DNA of 21,639 nucleotides from Candidatus Pacearchaeota archaeon (GCA_016186375.1 JACPLS010000010.1:1-21639); one strand, 5' to 3'. Shown: positions 1-7,416, counted from the first letter of the stretch. The notes: a model not told the origin generated them from the sequence alone. Translations and numbers: made by a program.

Positions 1-2
1 GA

Positions 3-143
3 TTTAGAGTTAGGAATTTAGAAGAAACAATTAAGAGAATAGGACAAGAATATCTACTTAAATCTCCTTCAGATTCTAAATTTGGTAGATTTGCCTTAAT
101 CAAAGATATTGATAGAAGGACAATTTATTTAACAGAGAGATGA
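3..143 (+). CDS. C-terminal end of an unidentified protein (5' end outside window)
   Basis: An open frame enters from the left edge in the third frame and runs for 46 codons to TGA at 141-143. The visible part is charged and looks like ordinary coding sequence (ETIKRIGQEYLL near its start, ending IYLTER). Too little is present to assign a family. The stop lies one base from the stop of the convergent gene on the other strand, a tight packing typical of this window. Confidence 0.55.
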   Translation, partial: FRVRNLEETIKRIGQEYLLKSPSDSKFGRFALIKDIDRRTIYLTER

Positions 144-144
144 T

Positions 145-624
145 TTAGCTACTTAAATCAGGGTATAAACTGTAAAGAATTAAAGGGACAAAATTATCAT
201 AAGGTAAATGATTTACTTCAGTTCTTCCTTCACTTTTTGAGATTAGAGTGATAATATCTTTTCTAAAGAGTATCCTCTCAAATGGGATATTTTTACCCTC
301 TGTTGTTATAATGGGCTCCATTTTTACTCTGTGCATTTTCTCCATTTCTTGGATATCTAAGAGAACCTTTATCGCATGATCTGGCCTTTCTGTTTTTGGA
401 AGAACTAGGTAATGATCCATATATGTTTTATTGTAGATTATTATTTGTCTTCCTGGACCTTCACTAATAACATCAAAAAGATTTCTCTTGTCTATATTTG
501 CGTGATATAAGTACCAACCTCTTAAATCAAAGGCTTTTAAGATATCATTAGAATTATTTAGAATATTTGAAATGTTGGAATTATTGAAGTTATGAGAGTC
601 CGAGACGACATATTTTTTTACCAT
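145..624 (-). CDS. Hypothetical protein, 159 aa
   Basis: I do not recognise this protein. It begins MVKKYVVSDSHNF, has an Asn/Ser-rich segment at about residues 12-27, and then a mixed alpha/beta region without transmembrane segments or an obvious signal peptide, so it is probably cytoplasmic. It starts 15 bases after the stop of the PC4-type gene upstream on the same strand, so the two are probably co-transcribed. I see no Shine-Dalgarno-like sequence before the ATG and no TATA box at the usual distance, which fits an internal operon gene. Its stop abuts the stop of the convergent partial gene. Confidence 0.7.
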   Translation of the reverse strand: MVKKYVVSDSHNFNNSNISNILNNSNDILKAFDLRGWYLYHANIDKRNLFDVISEGPGRQIIIYNKTYMDHYLVLPKTERPDHAIKVLLDIQEMEKMHRVKMEPIITTEGKNIPFERILFRKDIITLISKSEGRTEVNHLPYDNFVPLILYSLYPDLSS

Positions 625-639
625 TTTTTAAAGATGTAG

Positions 640-933
640 TTACATCTCTTTTTCTTCTAATTCATCTTTTAAAATGGATTGTGATCTTGAATTGTTGGTT
701 TGTGTTGATTGTGGTTGTTCTTCAAGATCTTTTTCATCAATCGAATTAATTATTTTCTTAAAAATATTGAATTTGTCAGCCGGAACGCGGAGACCAGATT
801 TTGTAAATCCCGTATAACGTTCTGACTTTACATATTCTCTGATAGTTAAGCCTTTTCTCCCTCCGAAATCGTCTATTCTTATTACAATGTCTGTGTCAGA
901 GGTTTTTGCTATTCTGTCTATGTCTTTTTCCAT
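640..933 (-). CDS. PC4-type transcriptional coactivator p15 domain protein
   Basis: A small protein of 97 residues. Residues about 15-66 match the PC4/p15 fold: a strand with IDDFGGRKGLTIREY (residues 20-34), a basic stretch through TGFTKSGLRVP (41-51) where the family has its glycine- and lysine-rich single-stranded DNA-binding strands, and a closing helix DKFNIFKKIINSI. Residues 67-97 form a low-complexity acidic, Gln/Ser-rich tail. PC4 proteins bind single-stranded or melted DNA as dimers and affect transcription or repair; the role here is inferred from the fold. A TATA box sits 25 bp before the ATG, giving a leaderless message, and an unknown 159-aa gene follows in the same direction. 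Confidence 0.75.
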   Translation of the reverse strand: MEKDIDRIAKTSDTDIVIRIDDFGGRKGLTIREYVKSERYTGFTKSGLRVPADKFNIFKKIINSIDEKDLEEQPQSTQTNNSRSQSILKDELEEKEM

Positions 934-953
934 GTATTATTAAGGTAATAGAG

Positions 954-963
954 ATATATAAAT
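954..963 (-). promoter_or_regulatory. TATA box of the PC4-type gene
   Basis: ATATATAAAT on the plus strand (ATTTATATAT on the coding strand), centred 25 bp before the ATG at 933. The spacing predicts a transcript that begins at or next to the start codon. Confidence 0.6.
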
Positions 964-978
964 TGTTTGATTGAAATA

Positions 979-1317
979 TTATTTGAGATCATCTAAAAGA
1001 TTTTCAAGATTTTGTAAACCTTCAATTTTAATCATCTCTTCCCTGTTCGATGATAATTTTTGATATAATCCTTCTATTTCTGGGCCGCTTTTAGATACCA
1101 TTGGATTACTTGTATCATAATTTACGTATGATATTTCTAATTTTGCATTTCCTTTTTTTTCAGGTTTGTATATATCTATATAAAATGGCAATAATTCAAT
1201 ATAAAATGATCCAAAAATTCCTCTATCTGCTTCTCCTTTTTCTTTCCATTTATCAGGTGGGAGGCGTTGTAACTTTTCAACAATTCTTTTAACTAAATCA
1301 TCGATAGATTCGGTCAT
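979..1317 (-). CDS. Hypothetical protein, 112 aa
   Basis: No family is recognised. The N-terminal 20 residues form a likely amphipathic helix (DDLVKRIVEKLQRL). The middle is rich in aromatic and beta-forming residues (GIFGSFYIELLPFYIDIY at about 33-50), and the C-terminus returns to helix (LQNLENLLDDLK). There is no signal peptide or membrane span. The gene has its own TATA box 25 bp upstream of the ATG and reads toward the PC4-type gene 45 bases away, which also has its own promoter. Confidence 0.7.
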   Translation of the reverse strand: MTESIDDLVKRIVEKLQRLPPDKWKEKGEADRGIFGSFYIELLPFYIDIYKPEKKGNAKLEISYVNYDTSNPMVSKSGPEIEGLYQKLSSNREEMIKIEGLQNLENLLDDLK

Positions 1318-1337
1318 AAATTCTTGATATTTTTTAG

Positions 1338-1346
1338 ATATATAAA
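1338..1346 (-). promoter_or_regulatory. TATA box of the 112-aa hypothetical gene
   Basis: ATATATAAA on the plus strand, centred 25 bp before the ATG at 1317. It predicts a leaderless message. Confidence 0.6.
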
Positions 1347-1369
1347 CTTTCTTTCTGATTTTTCTTTTG

Positions 1370-1419
1370 ATTGAGTAGTGATTTTTATCTTAATTGAGTG
1401 GTAAATTAGTTTTTTAAAG
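1370..1419 (+). promoter_or_regulatory. Candidate pyr promoter with two direct-repeat operator-like sites
   Basis: Two imperfect copies of a 15-base element lie at 1370-1384 (ATTGAGTAGTGATTT) and 1393-1407 (ATTGAGTGGTAAATT), 23 bases apart, about two helix turns. They sit immediately before a TATA-like TTTTTTAAAG at 1410-1419. That box would place transcription start near 1440, leaving a short leader of roughly 16 bases before pyrC. The repeat could be a regulator-binding site; this is inference from position and spacing only. Confidence 0.35.
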
Positions 1420-1455
1420 GAGAGAGTTAGAATAATACGAAAGAGAAGCAGAATA

Positions 1456-2826
1456 ATGTCAAGCAGCAATAATTCAAATATTAATGAAATAAATGAACCA
1501 TTAAAATTACAAGGAATACGAGGAATTATTTATGATGGTTTTAAATATCTACACCCATTAAAAAAGACTATTTTATTTCAAGATGGACAAATTAAGGAAT
1601 TTAATGATGATAGGGGTTTAGAAGACGTACTCGACCTACCTGATGATGTTTTGATTTTACCAGGAGGAATTGATTTGCATGTTCATGGAAGAGACGTATT
1701 TGATATTTTTCCTGGAGAACAAGGAGATCAGACGTATAAAGAAGATTCATACACTTTAAGCCTTGCTCTGGCACAGGGAGGAACTACACATGCGATGTGT
1801 ATGCCTAATTTGTGTAAGAAAATTATAACTCTCGATGATTATCAAAAGCAACTTTTTTGGATTAATAATGAACTTTCACATAGAAAAAAGCCCATAATTC
1901 CTCTATCTATGTACGCTTTAATTGAACCAGGGAGTTCTCCTTTGATTGATAATGCAATGTATAAACTTCTTTGGAATACTTTTGGGCCAACAAATTTTCC
2001 AAATGATGAGGAAGTTAAAATAACATTAATGAATTATGGGAGAAAAAGCGGAAGTGAAAAAAGAAGATGGGTTACTGCTCATTGTGAAACTATTGCTGAT
2101 ATGGTTAAGGATAAAAATATACCTCATCATATGCAGAGACCAAAAATGGCCGCGATTAACGCAGTAAGGATTTTTCTGGAAGCAGCAAGGGAATATGATT
2201 TTCATGCTCATGTCGCTCATATTTCAAGTACTGAAGAAGTTGATATCGTTATGGAATATAAATCAAAAGGAGTATCAACAAGTTGCGAGGTTACCCCACA
2301 ATCATTAACGATAGATTATGAGATATTTGAAAAAGTAACAGGTTTGCCTTTAGTTTGGGGACAACAAAATCCACCTTTAAGAAGTTATACAGATAGACTT
2401 GCACTAATATTAAAACAGAATTATATAGACATTTATGTATCAGATCATGCACCCCACACTACTGATGAGAATGAAACTGGAATATCCGGAATGCCCCAAG
2501 CTAGTACAGAAGGGCAATTATATCTTGAACAATTAACTCAGGGAAATATCACATTACAAGATTTTGTATGGAAAAGATCAATAACACCCGGGAGCATTTT
2601 AGAAAAAGAACTAGGTTTAAAAAAAGGAAAACTGGAAAAAGGTTACGAAGCCTCATTAACTTTAATCACTCTTGGAAAAAAGTCTCGTTTTAATAATAGT
2701 GAGATTTTAAGTAGATGTGGATGGACCCCCTATGAGAATTTTAATTTTTCTAATACTATTGAAGGAGTTGTTGTTGAAGGAGTTTTATATAGTCAAAGTG
2801 CATTGCAAAAATTGAGGAACAAATAA
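1456..2826 (+). CDS. pyrC: Dihydroorotase (amidohydrolase superfamily)
   Basis: This 456-residue protein should interconvert carbamoyl-aspartate and dihydroorotate, the third step of de novo pyrimidine synthesis, in the cytoplasm. Metal-ligand motifs of the amidohydrolase barrel are all visible in order: DLHVH at 73-77 in PGGIDLHVHGRD, GGTTHAMCMPN at 108-118, His209 in VTAHCE, His252/His255 in HAHVAHIS, and the catalytic Asp330 in VSDHAPHT. The C-terminal strands (KGKLEKGYEASLTLI) complete the small beta domain. Allantoinase and dihydropyrimidinase are relatives, but the gene directly precedes a dihydroorotate dehydrogenase, which favours dihydroorotase. The region just before His209 (VKITLMNYGRKSG) looks divergent from bacterial enzymes. 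The ATG lacks a close Shine-Dalgarno sequence; a TATA-like box lies about 40 bp upstream. Confidence 0.88.
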   Translation: MSSSNNSNINEINEPLKLQGIRGIIYDGFKYLHPLKKTILFQDGQIKEFNDDRGLEDVLDLPDDVLILPGGIDLHVHGRDVFDIFPGEQGDQTYKEDSYTLSLALAQGGTTHAMCMPNLCKKIITLDDYQKQLFWINNELSHRKKPIIPLSMYALIEPGSSPLIDNAMYKLLWNTFGPTNFPNDEEVKITLMNYGRKSGSEKRRWVTAHCETIADMVKDKNIPHHMQRPKMAAINAVRIFLEAAREYDFHAHVAHISSTEEVDIVMEYKSKGVSTSCEVTPQSLTIDYEIFEKVTGLPLVWGQQNPPLRSYTDRLALILKQNYIDIYVSDHAPHTTDENETGISGMPQASTEGQLYLEQLTQGNITLQDFVWKRSITPGSILEKELGLKKGKLEKGYEASLTLITLGKKSRFNNSEILSRCGWTPYENFNFSNTIEGVVVEGVLYSQSALQKLRNK

Positions 2827-2827
2827 A

Positions 2828-2872
2828 ATGATTAATGTTATAGAAGAAAAAATAGGGTGGAGAATAGAATGA
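2828..2872 (+). other. 14-codon mini-ORF bridging pyrC and pyrD
   Basis: An ATG two bases after the pyrC stop opens a 14-codon frame (MINVIEEKIGWRIE) that ends TGA at 2870-2872. Its stop overlaps the likely pyrD ATG at 2869 in an ATGA junction, the arrangement used for stop-start translational coupling. Whether it is translated is unknown; it may be only chance in a short linker. Confidence 0.25.
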
Positions 2873-3867
2873 TAGGAGAAAATATTGTACATTCTTTATT
2901 ACTTAGATTGCCTCCAGAGAGGGCTCATAAAATAGGAATTTGGGCTATTCAAAATAAAATCAATGCTCCAGGCAGATATGCACCAAAGGAACTGAAAACA
3001 AGTCTCTTTGGAGTTGAACTTGATAATCCTCTTGGAATAGCAGCAGGTTTTGATAAGTATGTTGAAGTAGCAGATGAAATATTAGATTATGGTTTTGGAT
3101 TTATTGAACTGGGAAGCTTTACTAATTTAGGAGGGGAGGGGAATCCTGATCCGAGATTATTTAGATTGAGAAGAGACAGGAGTTTATTGAACAGAATGGG
3201 TTTAAATGGAGATCCTGCTGAAGAAAATGTTGAGAGAATCAAGAAGATTAAACATCCTTATTTCGGTATAAATATTGCAAAAACGCATAATCCTATTATT
3301 GTCGGGGATAGGGCTATTGTAGATGTTGTCTCTTCCTATAAATTGCTTAAGAGTTTTGGGATTTACACCGTATTGAATCTAAGTTGCCCTAACACTAAAG
3401 AAGGGAAGACATTCGAGGAACCAGGACCATTGGATGAATTATTAAGTGCAGTTCTTGAAACAGGAAAAGGAAAGCCATTACTTGTTAAAATATCTCCAAC
3501 ATTGACTAAAGAACAATTAATTGGAATAGTTAACGTTGCTGATGACAGAGTTGATGGTTATGTTTGCGGTAACACAAAAGGAATAAATCATCCTAAATAT
3601 GGGAAAGGAGGATTGAGTGGGAAATTAATTAGGGAAATATCACTAAATTTGATTAATTCAACAAGGCAATTAACAAAAAAACCAATTATAGGTGTGGGAG
3701 GTATAAGCTCTGGAGGAGATATGTTTGATGCTTATATAAATGGTGCAAATATATATCAGACTTACACAGGTTTTATTTATGAAGGGACTGGCTTTGCTCA
3801 AAAGACATTGAGGGATTTTGTAAGAATTAAAAAAGCGTTTGAAGAAATGTCTTTTAAAAAGGAATAA
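2869..3867 (+). CDS. pyrD: Dihydroorotate dehydrogenase, class 2-like scaffold
   Basis: FMN flavoprotein that oxidises dihydroorotate to orotate, the step after PyrC. From a GTG at 2857 it would have 336 residues; I prefer the ATG at 2869 because GGTGGAG at 2855-2861 is a good Shine-Dalgarno at the right distance. In the 336-residue numbering, residues 6-35 (LLRLPPERAHKIGIW) match the N-terminal helices of the quinone-linked class 2 enzymes, followed by GIAAGFDK (60-67), NRMGLNG (112-118), LNLSCPN (173-179), KISP (211-214), GGLSGK (251-256) and the phosphate-binding GVGGISSGGD (279-288). The predicted catalytic base position carries Cys177, the class 1 residue, where class 2 enzymes have Ser. 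It directly follows pyrC and is probably co-transcribed with it. Confidence 0.88.
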   Translation: MIGENIVHSLLLRLPPERAHKIGIWAIQNKINAPGRYAPKELKTSLFGVELDNPLGIAAGFDKYVEVADEILDYGFGFIELGSFTNLGGEGNPDPRLFRLRRDRSLLNRMGLNGDPAEENVERIKKIKHPYFGINIAKTHNPIIVGDRAIVDVVSSYKLLKSFGIYTVLNLSCPNTKEGKTFEEPGPLDELLSAVLETGKGKPLLVKISPTLTKEQLIGIVNVADDRVDGYVCGNTKGINHPKYGKGGLSGKLIREISLNLINSTRQLTKKPIIGVGGISSGGDMFDAYINGANIYQTYTGFIYEGTGFAQKTLRDFVRIKKAFEEMSFKKE

Positions 3868-3943
3868 TAAGATCGGAAACACAATGCTTTTTGTTATAAA
3901 GTGAATTGGATAAATTAATAAAGTTACTTTCGTCTCTATAGTA

Positions 3944-4645
3944 ATGATAGATGATTTCTGGAAGAATTGGCGAAATAAAACTTCTATTGAGAAAAGAGCC
4001 ATAAAATCAGTAAAGAGCGCAATAGATTTTATAATTAATAATGTTTATAAAAATGATCTTATTTCTATTTATATTAAAGGAAGTTTTGTAACTCGTGAAT
4101 TAAGGAAGAAAAGTGATGTTGATATTTTGCCAATTGTTAAAAACAAAAAGGAAATGAATCGACTAAAATTGATAAGAGATAAAAATAAAGATACGTTAAG
4201 ACCTTCTGAAATATTGCCAATTTCATATACGGAACTAAAACAAAAAAATAGATCTTGGGGTAGAGCAGATACAATGCTTCGAGATTTAGATCATTACAAA
4301 TTAGTATATGGAAAAAGATTGCTAAAAACTGATTATTACATAAGGCCTTGGGACAAGATGTTTAAAGATGAGATAAACATGCTAAAATTCAAAACTCTAC
4401 CTCTTTACAAAAAAGGCGAATATGGATTTCAACAATTAATAAAACAAGTTTTTTGGATATGTTATTCTGAACAAGTATTACTGGGCAAAAATCCTCCTAG
4501 AACCTGGAAAGGTTTGAATAAATATATTAAGAGAAAAAATAATATTATTCATAAGGCCTACTATTTTAGGATGTATCCTACAAAAGATAAGAAAAAAATA
4601 ACTTATTTTCTAACTGATCTTGAAAGATATTTGAAACAATTTTAA
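3944..4645 (+). CDS. Nucleotidyltransferase-fold protein
   Basis: A 233-residue protein whose N-terminal half has the DNA polymerase beta-type nucleotidyltransferase signature: a strand SIYIKGS with G46-S47, then the spaced SDVDI with D58 and D60, the two metal-binding aspartates. Such minimal domains transfer nucleotides to proteins, RNA or small molecules; nothing here shows the substrate. The C-terminal half (about 110-233) is helical, basic and aromatic-rich (KQVFWICYSEQVLL), reminiscent of the helical domains that often follow this fold, but I cannot name it. The preceding AT-rich stretch around 3910-3922 could hold a TATA box at about -26. It follows pyrD by 76 bases and probably has its own promoter. 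Confidence 0.75.
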   Translation: MIDDFWKNWRNKTSIEKRAIKSVKSAIDFIINNVYKNDLISIYIKGSFVTRELRKKSDVDILPIVKNKKEMNRLKLIRDKNKDTLRPSEILPISYTELKQKNRSWGRADTMLRDLDHYKLVYGKRLLKTDYYIRPWDKMFKDEINMLKFKTLPLYKKGEYGFQQLIKQVFWICYSEQVLLGKNPPRTWKGLNKYIKRKNNIIHKAYYFRMYPTKDKKKITYFLTDLERYLKQF

Positions 4646-4737
4646 ACTTTTCGTTTTACTAAAAATCATTTTAACATGTAGGGTAGAAAGCTCCATATTT
4701 TTATAAATTATTAGTATTTTGATAATAACGAAATTTA

Positions 4738-4745
4738 TTTATACT
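4738..4745 (+). promoter_or_regulatory. TATA box of the methyltransferase gene
   Basis: TTTATACT centred 24 bp before the ATG at 4765, predicting a leaderless transcript and supporting that start over the in-frame ATG at 4783. Confidence 0.55.
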
Positions 4746-4764
4746 CTTTAAAATTAGAATTTAC

Positions 4765-5505
4765 ATGGAAGATGGACTTTTAATGGAGAAGTACAGATTT
4801 GGCGGAGAGGTAATTGATTTAATTACAATTCCTGGGAAGACATTTCCTCCAAATCAGACTACAGAAACTGTTTACGGTTCTGTTGAAGTTAATGATGGAG
4901 ATGTTGGAATTGAAATAGGTGCAGGAATTGGTGTAGGCAGTATTATTCTAGGTAGAAGACCACTAAAGCATTTATATACAGTTGAAATATTGCAATTACA
5001 ATGTGATTTGCAGGCAAGAAATTTAAAAGCACATGGTCTTGATCAAAAAGTCAGTGTTTTGCAAGGTAGTTTATTTGATCCAATAAGATATGAATTTCCT
5101 GATTTAAAAGTAGATTTTGTTGTTTCTGATGTTTCTGGGATGAATGATATTGGAGTCGAACTTGGATGGTATCCAGAAAATGTTCCTAGGGGAGGAGAAG
5201 ATGGAACTGAAAACATAATTCCATTTTTAAGGGATGCAAAGCATTTTCTTTATCAAAGAAATAGTAATGCGAGGATTTATTTTCCTATTGTGGTGAATTT
5301 TTCTGATGGAAAAAAGATAATTAATATCGCCAGAGAGAATTATAGTTCTCTTGAGAAAATTGCAGATAGGAATATTCCCCTCAAACAGGAACAGCTTGTA
5401 ATTATAGACAAGTCAAAACATAAAGTTTATGAGCCAATTGAGAGAAAAGGTAGCAGAGGTTTTTGGAAAGTTGAAGTTTATAGAGCGATGAATCCGATTT
5501 ATTAA
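4765..5505 (+). CDS. Class I SAM-dependent methyltransferase, PrmC-like C-terminal half
   Basis: A 246-residue Rossmann-fold methyltransferase. Motif I is GIEIGAGIGVGS (48-59), the acidic residue at the end of beta 2 is Glu74 in TVEI, and the motif IV strand is DFVVSDVSG (117-125). After this, VPRGGEDGTENIIPF (140-154) recalls the GGxDGL segment of HemK/PrmC enzymes that methylate glutamine in release factors. The hallmark NPPY tetrapeptide is missing, with SDVSGM in its place, so a glutamine or adenine N-methyltransferase role is doubtful and the substrate is unknown. The stretch PPNQTTETVYGS (28-39) before motif I may be a substrate or cofactor gate. The gene has its own TATA box, and its stop overlaps by four bases the stop of the convergent regulator-like gene. 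Confidence 0.75.
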   Translation: MEDGLLMEKYRFGGEVIDLITIPGKTFPPNQTTETVYGSVEVNDGDVGIEIGAGIGVGSIILGRRPLKHLYTVEILQLQCDLQARNLKAHGLDQKVSVLQGSLFDPIRYEFPDLKVDFVVSDVSGMNDIGVELGWYPENVPRGGEDGTENIIPFLRDAKHFLYQRNSNARIYFPIVVNFSDGKKIINIARENYSSLEKIADRNIPLKQEQLVIIDKSKHKVYEPIERKGSRGFWKVEVYRAMNPIY

Positions 5506-6302
5506 TGTTGTGAATAATCAGATTGTTCAATAAGAGAAGGATCAAAGGTCATTTCAGTTGTTAATCCCAGATTAGCTAATTTTTCTCTCACTTCAATTAA
5601 AGATTTTTTTCCAAAACATCTATAATTTAATAAATTTCTTTCAGATTTCATTGCAACTTGATAAATTTTTGTTAAATCCTCATTAGCAAAAACATTAGCA
5701 ACTCGAACACTCCATTTTATTTCATTTATTGACTTGTTCAATAATCTTATTAGATCTTCTTTTTGTAATTCTGCTTCGCTTTTGGGAATATCTTGGCTAA
5801 ATTTAATTGGAAATTCTAAAAGTAAAGATTCTAATCTCCCTATAAACTCCTGTCTTTGAGCGTTATCAAGAACATGAAAAGTATTATATATGTCTCTTTG
5901 AGCTTTAAAGTATCTTTCAAATTGTGATTTTTCCATAAAATTATGTTCTCTTTCTTCTTCAATTACTAAAGTTTTTAATCTATCTACACTTACAGGTTTC
6001 CTTAATTTTTTTATTGCTAAATGAATTATATGCCCAATCCTAGCAGGCGAAATACCAATGTGTTTATGAATATCTCTATTAGAGTGACGTTGTCCATCTT
6101 TCAAACCAAATCCGAGATTAATTATTTCTGCCACTTGTGGCATAAAAATAGAAAGTTCTTCACTTACTTTATTATATAACATTGTATAATCATTATTTTT
6201 TACTCTAAATTCTGGATTTTCTAAAACTACTCTAACAAAGTTTAATGCACATTGGTATTCTGGTTTAATTTCTTGTCCTTGTGTTTGGTCATTTGTTGTC
6301 AT
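5502..6302 (-). CDS. Sigma-70 region 4-like plus RNA polymerase alpha-CTD-like fusion protein
   Basis: A 266-residue protein with two bacterial-type transcription domains. Residues about 54-103 align with sigma-70 region 4: LGFGLKDG (63-70), a helix-turn-helix, and the closing IKKLRKP (97-103), like LRFGL and ALRKLRHP of sigma factors. Residues about 184-251 align with the C-terminal domain of the RNA polymerase alpha subunit: SVRVAN (198-203) for TVRSAN of E. coli, and FGKKSLIEVREKLANLGL (230-247) for LGKKSLTEIKDVLASRGL. The equivalents of E. coli R265, N268, G296, K298, S299 and E302 are present. In the sigma-like half most -35-reading residues are changed (R584, E585, R588 and Q589 become Pro, Ala, Gly and His; R586 is kept). 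The link, 104-183, is helical and charged. It is probably a DNA-binding regulator; archaeal polymerase itself has neither part. TATA box about 28 bp upstream. Confidence 0.85.
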   Translation of the reverse strand: MTTNDQTQGQEIKPEYQCALNFVRVVLENPEFRVKNNDYTMLYNKVSEELSIFMPQVAEIINLGFGLKDGQRHSNRDIHKHIGISPARIGHIIHLAIKKLRKPVSVDRLKTLVIEEEREHNFMEKSQFERYFKAQRDIYNTFHVLDNAQRQEFIGRLESLLLEFPIKFSQDIPKSEAELQKEDLIRLLNKSINEIKWSVRVANVFANEDLTKIYQVAMKSERNLLNYRCFGKKSLIEVREKLANLGLTTEMTFDPSLIEQSDYSQH

Positions 6303-6325
6303 GAAAATACATGAAAAAAACTTAG

Positions 6326-6337
6326 TTTAAATAAATA
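6326..6337 (-). promoter_or_regulatory. TATA box of the sigma-R4/alpha-CTD-like gene
   Basis: TTTAAATAAATA on the plus strand (TATTTATTTAAA on the coding strand), centred about 28 bp before the ATG at 6302. This is an ordinary archaeal promoter, so the gene appears to be read by the host TBP/TFB machinery. Confidence 0.55.
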
Positions 6338-6428
6338 GTGGTAATCCTAGATAATAAAGTGAAGAAGGAATAATTTAATTAATACTATGTTAAGAAGGAT
6401 TATTAAGGTGAAAATCATATTGTGGTTC

Positions 6429-7376
6429 ATGAAATCATTCAAAATAGGGAACATAAAATTAAAGAATCCGTTGTTGTTGGCACCAATGGTGGATGTGACA
6501 GATTTGCCTTATAGGTTGATATGCAGGAAAGCTGGAGCAGCATTGGCATATACAGAGATGCTTAATGTTGGAGCGATATTACATGAGAATGAAAAGACAA
6601 GAAGACTAATGAAAACATGTGCTGATGATAGACCTATTGGAATACAGATAACCGGACCGAAAGTTAGCGAATTTAGAACAGTTATTCCCATATTGAAAAC
6701 TGGAAATTATGATTTGATAGATATTAATTGTGGATGCCCTTCTATTCGAACATTAGACAATGAATCGGGAAGTTTTTTACTTAAAAAGCCTGAAAAGATT
6801 GCTTCTTATATTAAGATTTTGAAAGATAACGGATTTATAACAACAGCCAAGATTAGATTGGGATTTAGAAATAATAACATTGTCAAGATTGCAAAGTTAA
6901 TTGAAAAATCTGGAGCTGATGCCTTAACAATTCATGCGCGACTGGCTCATGATAGTTACAAAATTCCTGCTGATTGGAAATTTATTTCTGATGTTAAAAA
7001 ACAAATAGGAATTCCAGTTATTGGAAATGGAGATATTACTGATGGGAAACAGACAACTGAAATGCTGAAAATTGCCGATGGAGCGATGATAGCTCGAGCT
7101 GCTATAGGAGATCCTTTAATTTTTAAGAGAATTTTAAATTATTTAAAGACTGGAAAAGAAGAAGGTTTTGATTTTTCATCAAATATAAAGATGTTTGATG
7201 AATATCTAAGATTAGCAAAAAAATATGAGGTGTGTGATTTGCCCCGCATTAAATTTATTGGTGCTAACTTCTTAAGGAATGTGAAAGGAGCGGCAAAAAT
7301 GCGAGCTGATCTCATGCAGAAAAAAAGCCTTGAGGAAATTGAGGAATTTGTGGGATCTATGATATTTGACATATAG
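6429..7376 (+). CDS. dus: tRNA-dihydrouridine synthase
   Basis: FMN-dependent enzyme that reduces uridine to dihydrouridine in tRNA. The frame opens at 6387 (329 codons), but family similarity begins at MKSFKIGNIKLKNPLLLAPM, so I place the start at the ATG at 6429. A TTG at 6420 is an alternative, since GGTGA at 6407-6411 is a Shine-Dalgarno eight bases before it. In the 329-codon numbering the motifs are LAPMVDVTDLPYR (31-43), the barrel strand YDLIDINCGCP (108-118) with the catalytic cysteine Cys117, TAKIRLGF (153-160), LTIHAR with its conserved histidine, VIGNGDI and the phosphate-binding GAMIARAAIGDP. The C-terminal helical RNA-binding domain (from about residue 250) is short but present. 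The gene is divergent from the sigma/alpha-CTD-like gene. Confidence 0.88.
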   Translation: MKSFKIGNIKLKNPLLLAPMVDVTDLPYRLICRKAGAALAYTEMLNVGAILHENEKTRRLMKTCADDRPIGIQITGPKVSEFRTVIPILKTGNYDLIDINCGCPSIRTLDNESGSFLLKKPEKIASYIKILKDNGFITTAKIRLGFRNNNIVKIAKLIEKSGADALTIHARLAHDSYKIPADWKFISDVKKQIGIPVIGNGDITDGKQTTEMLKIADGAMIARAAIGDPLIFKRILNYLKTGKEEGFDFSSNIKMFDEYLRLAKKYEVCDLPRIKFIGANFLRNVKGAAKMRADLMQKKSLEEIEEFVGSMIFDI

Positions 7377-7416
7377 AAAGTTTTAAATATTTTAATAAGT
7401 TCGAAATAATATACAA

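Noticed and set aside
633..646. Palindrome GATGTA-GT-TACATC between the PC4-type gene and the 159-aa gene
   Set aside because: Only six-base arms, overlaps the PC4 stop codon, and no second copy was noticed; chance is likely.
1101..1292. Plus-strand open frame of 63 codons
   Set aside because: Antisense shadow of the 112-aa gene, low-complexity hydrophobic translation, no promoter.
5502..6302. The bacterial-looking sigma/alpha-CTD gene as a sign that the window is bacterial or a chimera
   Set aside because: It has an archaeal TATA box, base use like its neighbours, and lies between archaeal-style genes; the tRNA with a bulge-helix-bulge intron confirms an archaeal contig. Transfer from bacteria long ago is still possible.
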